Shown piece by piece: positions 1 to 6,317 of a DNA stretch of 20,426 nt (position 1 is its first letter; each line of letters begins with the position of its first letter). The notes beneath the pieces were generated by a model. That model saw only the letters and a list, made by a program, of their open reading frames with translations. It searched no databases and had not been told where the DNA came from. Source of the DNA: Candidatus Bipolaricaulota bacterium (GTDB taxonomy: Bacteria; Bipolaricaulota; Bipolaricaulia; Bipolaricaulales; Bipolaricaulaceae); NCBI GenBank assembly GCA_021159405.1, contig JAGGRX010000122.1, positions 1 to 20,426 of the forward strand, in the 5' to 3' direction. The translations under genes were made by a program, and so were the position numbers.

Positions 1-295
1 TGATTCAAATGTAAAGACCTCGTACATAGGAGTTGAGGGGTCAGGGGTGGGGTTTTATGCCTTTCACCGGGCAAGCCGCTTTACACTGGCACGGGTGGAG
101 GGCGTGGAGGGGCAGGTCGGTAAAGACTGGGACGGTGCTGAGCACCAGGCCGGGGGTCAGATGGACCGCCCTCCCCACAAGCCCGGACAGCATCCAGGGC
201 GCAGCGCATCGGCTGCAGCCCGCGTGGACGAGGTGGGGCCAGGGGAGGGCAACCCACGCGAACTCTCCACCACACCAACGCGATGGAGGTTCCAC
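1..295 (+). ncRNA. Candidate IS110 bridge RNA region
   Basis: This stretch holds no convincing gene. An open frame from 47 runs into the transposase, but its first 83 codons do not resemble the family, and a good ribosome site (GGAGG, 285-289) marks the real start at 296. The stretch can fold locally: GGTGC (134-138) pairs with GCACC (142-146). GGGCGCAGC (197-205) pairs with GCTGC and GCCC (212-221) around a six-base loop, with one bulged A. IS110-group elements encode a structured bridge RNA at this place, whose loops pair with donor and target DNA. Assignment rests on position and foldability; RNA ends and guide loops are not defined. Confidence 0.4.
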
Positions 296-1252
296 ATGTA
301 CTGTATCGGGGTAGATGTGAGCAAGCAACACCTGGCCACCTATGATGGGGAAAGGCAGCGAACGTTTCCCAACACTCGGGATCTGAAAGAGCTGGCTGCC
401 TTTTTGAAAGGGAAGGGGAACAAGGTCACTGTGGTATTCGAACCCACCAGCACTTACTCCCGGTCGCTGGAGCGCCTCTGCCGCTCCCGGAAGCTGCGGT
501 GCTTGCGGCTCAATCCCCGCGTTCTCCCCCACCTGCGGGAAGTAGTCCAAGGCCGGTCAAAGACAGACCGCACTGATGCCGAGCTCCTCTGGCAATACGG
601 CCAGGACCATGGTCCGGGAGACCTTCTGGAAGAAGACCGCCTAGGGCACATCCTGAAGGTTTACCTCTCCTGTTATACCCAAGCTCAGAAAGCAAGGATT
701 GCCTGCCAGCAGCTGCGGGAAGCCCTATCTCACGATCCCGACACCCCGGCTGAGATCCTGGAGGAGCTGGGCCGGGAGATCGGCCGGTTGAAAGCCCGGG
801 AAGAGAAAATGCTTGTTCAGGCTCAGACCTGCATTGAGAACGATAAAGAGGCTGAGTGGGCTTACGCCTTGCTGCTTACGATCCCCGGGGTGGGCCGGGT
901 TACGGCCACCGTGTTGGCAACCTTGTTCCGCCGGTATGCGGGGACCAATAGGGGAGAGATCGTGGCCTTGGTGGGGATGGATCCTTTGGAGTACAGGTCA
1001 GGGAGCTCTGTGCACAAGAAGTCCCGAATCAGTAAACGCGGGGACGGCTTTGTGCGGAAGGTGCTGTACGAGGCCACCTTGGCGGCAGCTCGGTTCAACC
1101 CAGCGGTGAGGGAGATCTATCGTGGGCTCAAGGAGAACGGGAAACCGGAGAAAGTGGCCCGGATAGCAGCGGCTCGAAAGTTGCTCCTCATCGCCCATGC
1201 GATGTACCGTACAGGGCAGCCTTACCGGGCCCCTAAGGCCTCAGGGGGTTGA
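296..1252 (+). CDS. IS110 family transposase (DEDD recombinase)
   Basis: This 318-aa protein catalyses insertion and excision of the element, in the known family guided by a bridge RNA. The N-terminal RuvC-like half shows the acidic residues expected of the DEDD fold: D7 in GVDVSK, E49 in FEPTSTYS, and D91 and D94 in KTDRTDAELL. The C-terminal half has the helix-hairpin-helix-like LLLTIPGVGRVTATVLA (about 192-208), followed by the GMDPLEYRSGSS block, whose serines (235, 237, 238) are candidates for the catalytic serine. The start at 296 follows GGAGG by six bases and gives the usual N-terminus. Length is normal and there is no frameshift, so the copy looks intact. Confidence 0.93.
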   Translation: MYCIGVDVSKQHLATYDGERQRTFPNTRDLKELAAFLKGKGNKVTVVFEPTSTYSRSLERLCRSRKLRCLRLNPRVLPHLREVVQGRSKTDRTDAELLWQYGQDHGPGDLLEEDRLGHILKVYLSCYTQAQKARIACQQLREALSHDPDTPAEILEELGREIGRLKAREEKMLVQAQTCIENDKEAEWAYALLLTIPGVGRVTATVLATLFRRYAGTNRGEIVALVGMDPLEYRSGSSVHKKSRISKRGDGFVRKVLYEATLAAARFNPAVREIYRGLKENGKPEKVARIAAARKLLLIAHAMYRTGQPYRAPKASGG

Positions 1253-1285
1253 CATGCAATACAGCATCTGATCCCATCGCTTTTC

Positions 1286-2287
1286 TTAGCAAGGCATGGC
1301 GCCCAGGGTCGAATTCGGGGCTGCGGAGATGTCAATGGGGCTTTCCTCGCCGAGTTCCTGGTGGTGAAACAGGGCACAGGCGGCCACCATGGCCGCGTTG
1401 TCCGTGCAGAGCTCCTGCGGAGGGAAGTACACAGAAATCCCCCGTTCCTTTGCCCTTTCTGGGAGGACTTCCCGCAGCCTGCGGTTGGCCGCTACCCCAC
1501 CGACCACCGCGATCTTCTTCACCTCAAATTCCCTTGCTGCCCGGAGTGCTTTCTGCGTAAGGACGTCCACCACGGCTTCCAGGTACGAGGCGCACAGGTC
1601 CTCGGGCCTCGTGCGGGGATGATCCCGGAGCCAGTAAACAGCCGCGGTCTTAAGTCCGGCGAAGCTGAAGTCAAGTCCTGTTTCGGCCATGGGACGCGGA
1701 AACGGAACTGCGCGGGGATCGCCATCCTTCGCCAGCTCGTCGATGGCCGGCCCGGCTGGATAGGAAAGCCCGATAAGCCGCCCGAACTTATCCAAGGCCT
1801 CCCCGGCCGCGTCGTCCCGGGTGGCCCCCACCTCCCGATACCTCCCCCAAGCTGGCACATGGACTAAAGAAGTGTGCCCACCTGACACGATCAAACCAAG
1901 AAGCGGCGGTTCGGCGTCAGGATGGGCGATCTTGTGAGCAAAAAGGTGTGCCTCCAGGTGATTCACTCCCAAAAGCGGCACTTTCAGGGCCAGAGCAAGG
2001 CCCTTGGCGTAGGCCAGCCCCACGAGCAAAGGGCCGATCAAACCAGGCCCCTGGGTTACCCCAATGAGGTCGATGTCGGAGAAGTTCAGGTCGGCTTCCT
2101 TTAGGGCTTGGGCAACCAAGGGGGGTAGCTTCTTAAGATGATCCCGGGAGGCCACCTCCGGGACCACCCCCCCGTAACGGGCGTGGAGCTTGGCTTGCGA
2201 GTAAATGAGGTTTGCCAGGATGTGTTCTCCCTTGAGAACGGCCACCGCAGTCTCGTCACAAGATGTCTCGATGCCGAGGGTGATCAT
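1286..2287 (-). CDS. tsaD: tRNA N6-adenosine threonylcarbamoyltransferase TsaD
   Basis: TsaD transfers the threonylcarbamoyl group onto A37 of ANN-decoding tRNAs, working with TsaB and TsaE in the cytoplasm. The 333-aa product has the family N-terminus ITLGIETSCDET, the metal-binding HLEAH (H110, H114), SGGHTSLVHV and a C-terminal CTDNAAMVAA block. I chose the ATG at 2287 because it puts the conserved block at residue 2. An upstream ATG at 2329 would add 14 residues encoded partly by a heptad repeat (2316-2343), and neither start has a strong ribosome site. It is the last gene of the minus-strand run, 49 bases after hpt, and converges on the transposase. It is a housekeeping gene and probably not part of the purine function. 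Confidence 0.96.
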   Translation of the reverse strand: MITLGIETSCDETAVAVLKGEHILANLIYSQAKLHARYGGVVPEVASRDHLKKLPPLVAQALKEADLNFSDIDLIGVTQGPGLIGPLLVGLAYAKGLALALKVPLLGVNHLEAHLFAHKIAHPDAEPPLLGLIVSGGHTSLVHVPAWGRYREVGATRDDAAGEALDKFGRLIGLSYPAGPAIDELAKDGDPRAVPFPRPMAETGLDFSFAGLKTAAVYWLRDHPRTRPEDLCASYLEAVVDVLTQKALRAAREFEVKKIAVVGGVAANRRLREVLPERAKERGISVYFPPQELCTDNAAMVAACALFHHQELGEESPIDISAAPNSTLGAMPC

Positions 2288-2315
2288 GGTTTCTGTGCTA
2301 TCAGGACCTCGTCCC

Positions 2316-2343
2316 CCATCACGCATCATCTCTCACTTATCGC
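2316..2343 (-). repeat. Degenerate heptad repeat between hpt and tsaD
   Basis: Four phased seven-base units, CCATCAC, GCATCAT, CTCTCAC and TTATCGC on the plus strand, equal degenerate GTGATGG copies on the minus strand. They cover the hpt stop codon and the spacer before tsaD. They belong to the same repeat type as the longer tracts at 4182-4272, 4447-4481 and 4511-4538. Confidence 0.5.
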
Positions 2344-2900
2344 CTAACATATTCGGGCTTCAGCACGCCGATGTAGGGGAGGTTGCGGTAAAGCTCGGCG
2401 TAGTCAAGACCATAACCTACCACGAACAAGTTCTCCTTTAGGGTGAAGCCCACGTAATCCACGGGCACGTCTAGCTGGCGCCGGGCGGGCTTATCCAGCA
2501 GGGTACAGACACGTAAGCTAGCCGGCTCCCTTGCCTTGAGCCGCCTGAGGATGTGATCCAGGGTATGTCCGGTGTCCACTATATCCTCCACGATGAGGAG
2601 GTCGCGTGAGCCCACCGGAGAATCGAGGTCCTTGAGGATCCTCACCTCTCCTGGGCTGGTCCTCCCCCGGTAGCTGGAGACGGCCATGAAGTCGTACTCC
2701 ATCGGGATATCTATGGCTCGGATGAGGTCAGCCATGAACGGGAGCGCCCCCTTGAGGAGGCCCACCACGAGGAGCGGCCGCCGATGGGGATCGCGGCCCG
2801 CCCCTGCCCGGTAGTCCTGGGAGATCGTCGCCCCAAGCTCCTTCACCCTCCGCGCGATCTCCTCCGCCGAATAAAGCACCTTCCCGATGACTTGGCTCAT
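2337..2900 (-). CDS. hpt: Hypoxanthine (guanine) phosphoribosyltransferase
   Basis: The enzyme makes IMP or GMP from hypoxanthine or guanine plus PRPP. The 187-aa product is of normal bacterial length. The PRPP-binding signature LLIVEDIVDTGHTL lies at 101-114, preceded by VGLLKGALPFMADL and the flexible-loop SSYRGR, and followed by DKPARRQLDVPVDYVGF near the C-terminus. The ATG at 2900 gives MSQVIGKVLYS, which fits the family; a GGAGG lies about 11 bases upstream, a little far. In-frame upstream ATGs exist at 2915 and 2936. It follows the FAD subunit gene in the same direction with a 73-base gap. Next to purine uptake and oxidation genes, it would supply the salvage branch. Confidence 0.94.
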   Translation of the reverse strand: MSQVIGKVLYSAEEIARRVKELGATISQDYRAGAGRDPHRRPLLVVGLLKGALPFMADLIRAIDIPMEYDFMAVSSYRGRTSPGEVRILKDLDSPVGSRDLLIVEDIVDTGHTLDHILRRLKAREPASLRVCTLLDKPARRQLDVPVDYVGFTLKENLFVVGYGLDYAELYRNLPYIGVLKPEYVRR

Positions 2901-2973
2901 GGCATTGAAGCCCTCCATAAGAGGCGGAACGGTCAAGCATAGCGGGAACTTCCTCCCCTCGCCACCGGCCTTG

Positions 2974-3828
2974 CTAATCCCGGTGAGAGAGGGAGATGGC
3001 CATGTCGAGGAGGAGGTTCCCGGCCACCTTGCGCCGGTAGTCGGCCGAGGCCCGCAGGTCGGAGATGGGCTGAGTGGCCCGGGAGAGGAGCTCCGCTGCG
3101 GGTCGGAGCGCCTCGGGTTCGAGTGGCAAGCCCACCAGGGCTTCCTCCACCTGGCGGGGGCGGAGCACGGTGGGGGCCACTGAGCCCAGGGCCAGGCGAG
3201 CCTTCCCTATCACATCCCCCTCGAGCCAGATGAGCGCCCCAAGGGAAGCGATGGCGATGACCAGGGCCCGTCTGCGTCCCACCTTGCGGAAATAGGAAAG
3301 CGGCTTTCCCTCGGGGAAGGGGATCCACAGGGAGCGAATGATTTCCCCTGGCCTGAGGGCGGTCTTCCCAGGCCCCAGGACGAACTCCTCCACGGGGATT
3401 TCCCTTTCGCCGTCCGGGCCCGCAAGGCGCACCGTGGCCTCAAGCAGGTACAGGGGGATGAGCCCGTCCCCGGCGGGGGAGGCGTTGGCCAGGTTCCCCG
3501 CGAGCGTTCCCATCTCCCGGATGGCGGGTGCCCCGAGGGCGGAGATGGCAAGCCTCAGTATGGGAACCCGGGCTGACAGCGGGGATCGGAGGAGCTCGGC
3601 ATGGGTGACCGCTGCCCCCACCTCAGCTCCCTCCTCCCTCAGGCGGATCCCCTGAAGTTCTGGGAGCTCCCCCAGGTACACGAGGAAGGGCGGGTTTTCG
3701 ATTCCCTTGCGGATCCGGACGAACAGATCAGTTCCCCCAGCCAAGGGGCGACCCCCCTCCTTCACAAGCCGCACGGCCTCTGCAATGTCCCTTGGCTTTA
3801 CGATTTCAACCGGTCCGGTCTTGCGCAC
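2974..3828 (-). CDS. Molybdenum hydroxylase FAD-binding subunit (YgfM/CoxM-like)
   Basis: This 284-aa subunit carries FAD and passes electrons from the [2Fe-2S] subunit to an external acceptor in XDH/CO-dehydrogenase-type enzymes. Both FAD motifs are canonical: PLAGGTDL (28-35) and MGTLAGNLANASPAGD (106-121). The C-terminal domain ends with YRRKVAGNLLLDMA, typical of the family. The start is a GTG at 3828, 7-8 bases after a strong GGAGG (3836-3840); the gene overlaps the end of the MocA-like gene by 31 bases, which suggests translational coupling. E. coli YgfM is the natural comparison because ygfK- and ssnA-like genes are nearby. No molybdenum subunit lies in this run, so its partner is either the plus-strand large subunit or a protein encoded elsewhere. 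Confidence 0.9.
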   Translation of the reverse strand: MRKTGPVEIVKPRDIAEAVRLVKEGGRPLAGGTDLFVRIRKGIENPPFLVYLGELPELQGIRLREEGAEVGAAVTHAELLRSPLSARVPILRLAISALGAPAIREMGTLAGNLANASPAGDGLIPLYLLEATVRLAGPDGEREIPVEEFVLGPGKTALRPGEIIRSLWIPFPEGKPLSYFRKVGRRRALVIAIASLGALIWLEGDVIGKARLALGSVAPTVLRPRQVEEALVGLPLEPEALRPAAELLSRATQPISDLRASADYRRKVAGNLLLDMAISLSHRD

Positions 3829-4514
3829 TTCAGATCCTCCTCAACGTCCACGTCGCGCACCACCCCGGGGTCGTCGCAGGGGATGAGCTTGCAACCATCT
3901 TCGATGAGCCCCCGTGCCCCGATGTCCCCGGAAAGCTCAAGGAGCTTTGGCCGAAGGGAAGGGGGAAGATATACGGGAAAGCCCCGCCGGCCACGGTAGC
4001 TCGGGGCCACCGGGCGGCCTCCGGCCTCCTTGAGCACCGCCAGGGCCGCCTCCTCGGGCACCTCCGGCATATCCCCGAGGAAAAGGAGCATCCCGTCGTC
4101 CACGTGTCGGGCCGCGAGGCGCAGCGAGCTCCCCATGCCTTCCTCCCACCCTTCGTTCAGGAGCACCTCCCAGGGAACGCCGTGACGGGTGACGCGGAAT
4201 GGGTGATGGGTGATGGGTGATGGGTTATGAGTGATGGGTGACGGATCACGGATCACGGATGACGGGTAACGGAAGAACCTTAGGAGGATTTCCCCGGCTT
4301 GGGCGCCGAGGACGAGCAGCCTCCGCTCCAGGGGAAGCCCCTCCACTAGCTCCAGCGTCCACTCCAAAAGGGGCTTTCCCCGGTAGGGGAGGAGCAGTTT
4401 TGGCCTCCCCATACGCCTTCCGGCCCCGGCGGCCAGGACTACCCCTGTGATCTGTGATGAGTGATGGGTGATGAGTGACGAGGGGCGAATGGTCGGAAAA
4501 ATCTTCTTACCCAT
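3798..4514 (-). CDS. MocA-like molybdopterin cytidylyltransferase with translated repeat insert
   Basis: The protein is a MobA/MocA-type nucleotidyltransferase. Its position between hydroxylase subunit genes suggests that it attaches CMP to molybdopterin, giving the MCD cofactor of XDH-type enzymes; E. coli YgfJ sits in the same context. Counting from the alternative GTG start at 4517, the nucleotide-binding signature LAAGAGRRMGRPKLLLP is at about 28-44 and the acidic LGDMP at about 147-151. Two parts are unusual. The first 22 or so residues are encoded largely by heptad repeats, so the true start is uncertain (GTG 4517 or ATG 4514, no clear ribosome site). A stretch at about 84-112, containing PSPITHNPSPITHH, comes from a 91-base repeat inserted in frame before the NEGWEEGMGSSL block. 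Confidence 0.82.
   Translation of the reverse strand: MGKKIFPTIRPSSLITHHSSQITGVVLAAGAGRRMGRPKLLLPYRGKPLLEWTLELVEGLPLERRLLVLGAQAGEILLRFFRYPSSVIRDPSPITHNPSPITHHPFRVTRHGVPWEVLLNEGWEEGMGSSLRLAARHVDDGMLLFLGDMPEVPEEAALAVLKEAGGRPVAPSYRGRRGFPVYLPPSLRPKLLELSGDIGARGLIEDGCKLIPCDDPGVVRDVDVEEDLKCARPDRLKS
4182..4272 (+). repeat. Thirteen phased GTGATGG-type heptads inside the mocA-like gene
   Basis: The tract can be cut into 13 consecutive seven-base units with no slippage. Units at 4203, 4210, 4217 and 4231 are exactly GTGATGG; the rest are variants such as GTGACGG, ATCACGG (twice), ATGACGG and GTAACGG. Read on the minus strand it is part of a coding sequence, where three heptads make one seven-residue period. 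Confidence 0.85.
4447..4481 (+). repeat. Five GTGATGG-type heptads at the start of the mocA-like gene
   Basis: The units are GTGATCT, GTGATGA, GTGATGG, GTGATGA and GTGACGA. They encode the SSLITHHSSQ part of the MocA-like N-terminus on the minus strand. The tract at 4511-4538 carries the same unit in the opposite orientation, so the two could pair across a 29-base loop. Confidence 0.8.
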
Positions 4515-4538
4515 CACACATCACCGATCACCCATCAC
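4511..4538 (-). repeat. Four inverted heptads across the FeS stop and mocA-like start
   Basis: On the plus strand the units are CCATCAC, ACATCAC, CGATCAC and CCATCAC, so GTGATGG reads on the minus strand. The tract supplies the last two codons and stop of the [2Fe-2S] subunit gene and the possible start codons (4514, 4517) of the mocA-like gene. Its orientation is opposite to the tracts at 4182 and 4447. Confidence 0.8.
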
Positions 4539-5001
4539 GATTCCTAAGCCATTCGGCGGCCAGGAGGACGGCGTCCACGATCTTCTCGTAGCCGGTACAG
4601 CGGCATAGATTGCCGGAAAGCCAAGCCCGCACCTCCTCCCGCGTGGGCCGCGGATTCTCCAGGAGGAGAGCATAAGCGGCCATTACGAACCCGGGGGTGC
4701 AAAAGCCACACTGCAGCCCAGCTGTCTCCACCAGGGCTTCTTGGATGGGATGGAGTTTCCCGTCCCTGGCCAGCCCCTCCACGGTCAACACTTCCTTGCC
4801 GTCCACTTGGATTGCGGTCGTAAGGCAGGAGAGCCTGAGCTTTCCGTCGACGATCACCGCACAGGCCCCGCACTCCCCCTCCCCACAGCCTTCCTTGGTC
4901 CCGGTAAGCCCGAGGTCCTCGCGCAGGAGGTCAAGGAGCCTGCGCCCCGGGGGGACGTCCAGTTCCACCTTGCGTCCGTTCAATTTGAACTTGATCCTCA
5001 T
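4528..5001 (-). CDS. Molybdenum hydroxylase [2Fe-2S] subunit (copy 1)
   Basis: This 157-aa electron-transfer subunit belongs to the XDH/CO-dehydrogenase small-subunit family. The plant-ferredoxin-type cluster cysteines are C39, C44, C47 and C59 (CGEGECGACAV and SC). The second, helical-domain cluster cysteines are C98, C101, C133 and C135 (QCGFCTPGF and NLCRCTGY). All eight ligands are present and length is normal. The ATG at 5001 overlaps the upstream threonine synthase-like stop as ATGA, so translation is probably coupled. The last two codons fall in a heptad repeat. It is about as long as the plus-strand copy at 16734 but clearly a different sequence, so this is an old paralogue rather than a recent duplication. 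It has no molybdenum subunit beside it. Confidence 0.93.
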   Translation of the reverse strand: MRIKFKLNGRKVELDVPPGRRLLDLLREDLGLTGTKEGCGEGECGACAVIVDGKLRLSCLTTAIQVDGKEVLTVEGLARDGKLHPIQEALVETAGLQCGFCTPGFVMAAYALLLENPRPTREEVRAWLSGNLCRCTGYEKIVDAVLLAAEWLRNRDG

Positions 5002-6245
5002 TGGGAAAGCGCTCGCTCAACCGCTTGAAGCTCGGGGGGGATTACCGTGGGCCCGGGAAGGCCCCGCAGCACCCCCTCCGGGTCCTTGAGCCCGGAGCCT
5101 GTGATGAACACCGCTGCGGTGGCCCCTTCCGGGATCACCCCGCTCCGGAGCAAGGAAAGTAGCCCGGCGTAGGCCGCGGCGGCGGCCGGCTCGGCAAACA
5201 CCCCGATCCGTCGCGGCAAGGCCTGGCCGGCTGCAAGGATTTCTTCGTCCTCAACCGTGACGAACCCTCCCCCTGTGGCCGCCACATAGCGCACTGCCTT
5301 CACCACATCGCGGGGTTTGCCCACCTTAATGGAGTCGGCCAGTGTCTCCGCGGGTTCGTCCGCCGGGAGGATGGGGTCCCCGCGCAGATGCCTCTGGAAC
5401 GCATGGGCGATGGCCGCTGCCCCGGAGGCTTGTACCCCGTACACCTTGGGCGTCCGCTCGGCGAGCCCCAGCCATACGAGTTCAGAGAATCCCTTGGCGA
5501 TCCCGGATATGACGGAGCCGTCTCCAACGGGAACCAACACGTAGTCCGGGATCTTCCCCTCCAGTTGTTCCCAAAGCTCCAGCGCCCCGGTCTTCTTCCC
5601 CTCCACGTTCATCGGGTTTATGGCTGCGGAGCGGTTGTACCAGCCGAACCGGGCCGAGGCCTCACTGCATAGGTCGAAGGCCTGATCGTATGTGCCGTCC
5701 ACGGCGAACACCAGGGCACCGAAGGCGATGAGCTGCGCCACCTTGGGCTTGGGGGCGTCTTTGGGCACGAAGATGTGGCAGGGGATCCCGGCCGAGGCGC
5801 AAAAGCCCGCGAGCGAAGTGGCCGCGTTCCCTGTGGATGCGCAGGAGCACGCCTCACGCCCCAGCTTTCTCGCTGCGGCAACCGCCACGGCCGTGGCTCG
5901 ATCCTTGTAGGAAGCGGTAGGGTTGAGGGAATCGTCCTTGACCCATAGGGCAGACAGGCCCAACTCCGCGGCGAGGGTGCGACAGGCATAGGTGGGGGTC
6001 CATCCGGCGCGCAAGGACACGGCGTGTTCTACCCCCGTAGGAAGGAGTTCCTCATAGCGCCACAGGGAAGGACGCCTGGTTTCGGCAAAGCTCGCAGGGG
6101 TAAGCCTGCGGCCCAGGCTCTTGTAGTCATAGATCACCTCGAGCGTGCCGGCGCGCGGCCCGCAGCGGGGGCACGTGTAGTCCACCGACCAGGGCTCGTA
6201 CTCGCGCCCACAGCTCACGCAGCGGAAGGCAACTGGTTCACCCAT
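4998..6245 (-). CDS. Threonine synthase-like PLP-dependent enzyme
   Basis: The 415-aa product is a fold-type II PLP enzyme close to threonine synthase, which converts O-phosphohomoserine to threonine. An N-terminal zinc-ribbon-like element has C9, C12, C25 and C28 (FRCVSCGREY and YTCPRCG). The PLP lysine is K114 in NPTASYKDRA, followed by the ASTGNAATSLAGFCASAG phosphate/substrate loop (about 136-153) and a C-terminal VFITGSGLKD. The ATG at 6245 sits behind a good AGGAGAG. It is embedded between ygfK and hydroxylase genes with a coupled stop/start downstream. Purine clusters of the ygf type carry the PLP enzyme YgeX (diaminopropionate ammonia-lyase) instead, so a lyase role is possible. By sequence I still favour threonine synthase as the family name. 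Confidence 0.85.
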   Translation of the reverse strand: MGEPVAFRCVSCGREYEPWSVDYTCPRCGPRAGTLEVIYDYKSLGRRLTPASFAETRRPSLWRYEELLPTGVEHAVSLRAGWTPTYACRTLAAELGLSALWVKDDSLNPTASYKDRATAVAVAAARKLGREACSCASTGNAATSLAGFCASAGIPCHIFVPKDAPKPKVAQLIAFGALVFAVDGTYDQAFDLCSEASARFGWYNRSAAINPMNVEGKKTGALELWEQLEGKIPDYVLVPVGDGSVISGIAKGFSELVWLGLAERTPKVYGVQASGAAAIAHAFQRHLRGDPILPADEPAETLADSIKVGKPRDVVKAVRYVAATGGGFVTVEDEEILAAGQALPRRIGVFAEPAAAAAYAGLLSLLRSGVIPEGATAAVFITGSGLKDPEGVLRGLPGPTVIPPELQAVERALSQ

Positions 6246-6317
6246 TCATCTCTCCTCGGCCTTCAAGTTTCCCAAGTATAGCGCCCCGCAAAGCCTTTTG
6301 GACTTTCCGGCAAAACT

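Larger units (their letters stand above)
1..1285 (+). mobile_element. IS110-group insertion sequence (left boundary not defined)
   Basis: The element is recognised from its DEDD transposase. The long non-coding stretch lies before the transposase (at least 295 bases), while only 33 bases separate the transposase stop from the convergent tsaD stop. That layout matches the IS110 group, which has a long left end, rather than the IS1111 group, which has a long right end. The family usually lacks terminal inverted repeats and I see none. The exact ends are therefore unknown: the left end may lie outside the window, and the right end should fall within about 1253-1290, directly behind tsaD. Confidence 0.6.

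Noticed and set aside
47..295. In-frame N-terminal extension of the transposase by 83 residues
   Set aside because: The segment is unlike IS110 N-termini, and a well-spaced GGAGG precedes the ATG at 296, where the conserved GVDVSK block begins.
4182..4538. Possible CRISPR-like array
   Set aside because: The units are seven bases, contiguous and without spacers, and part is translated; this is a heptad tandem repeat.
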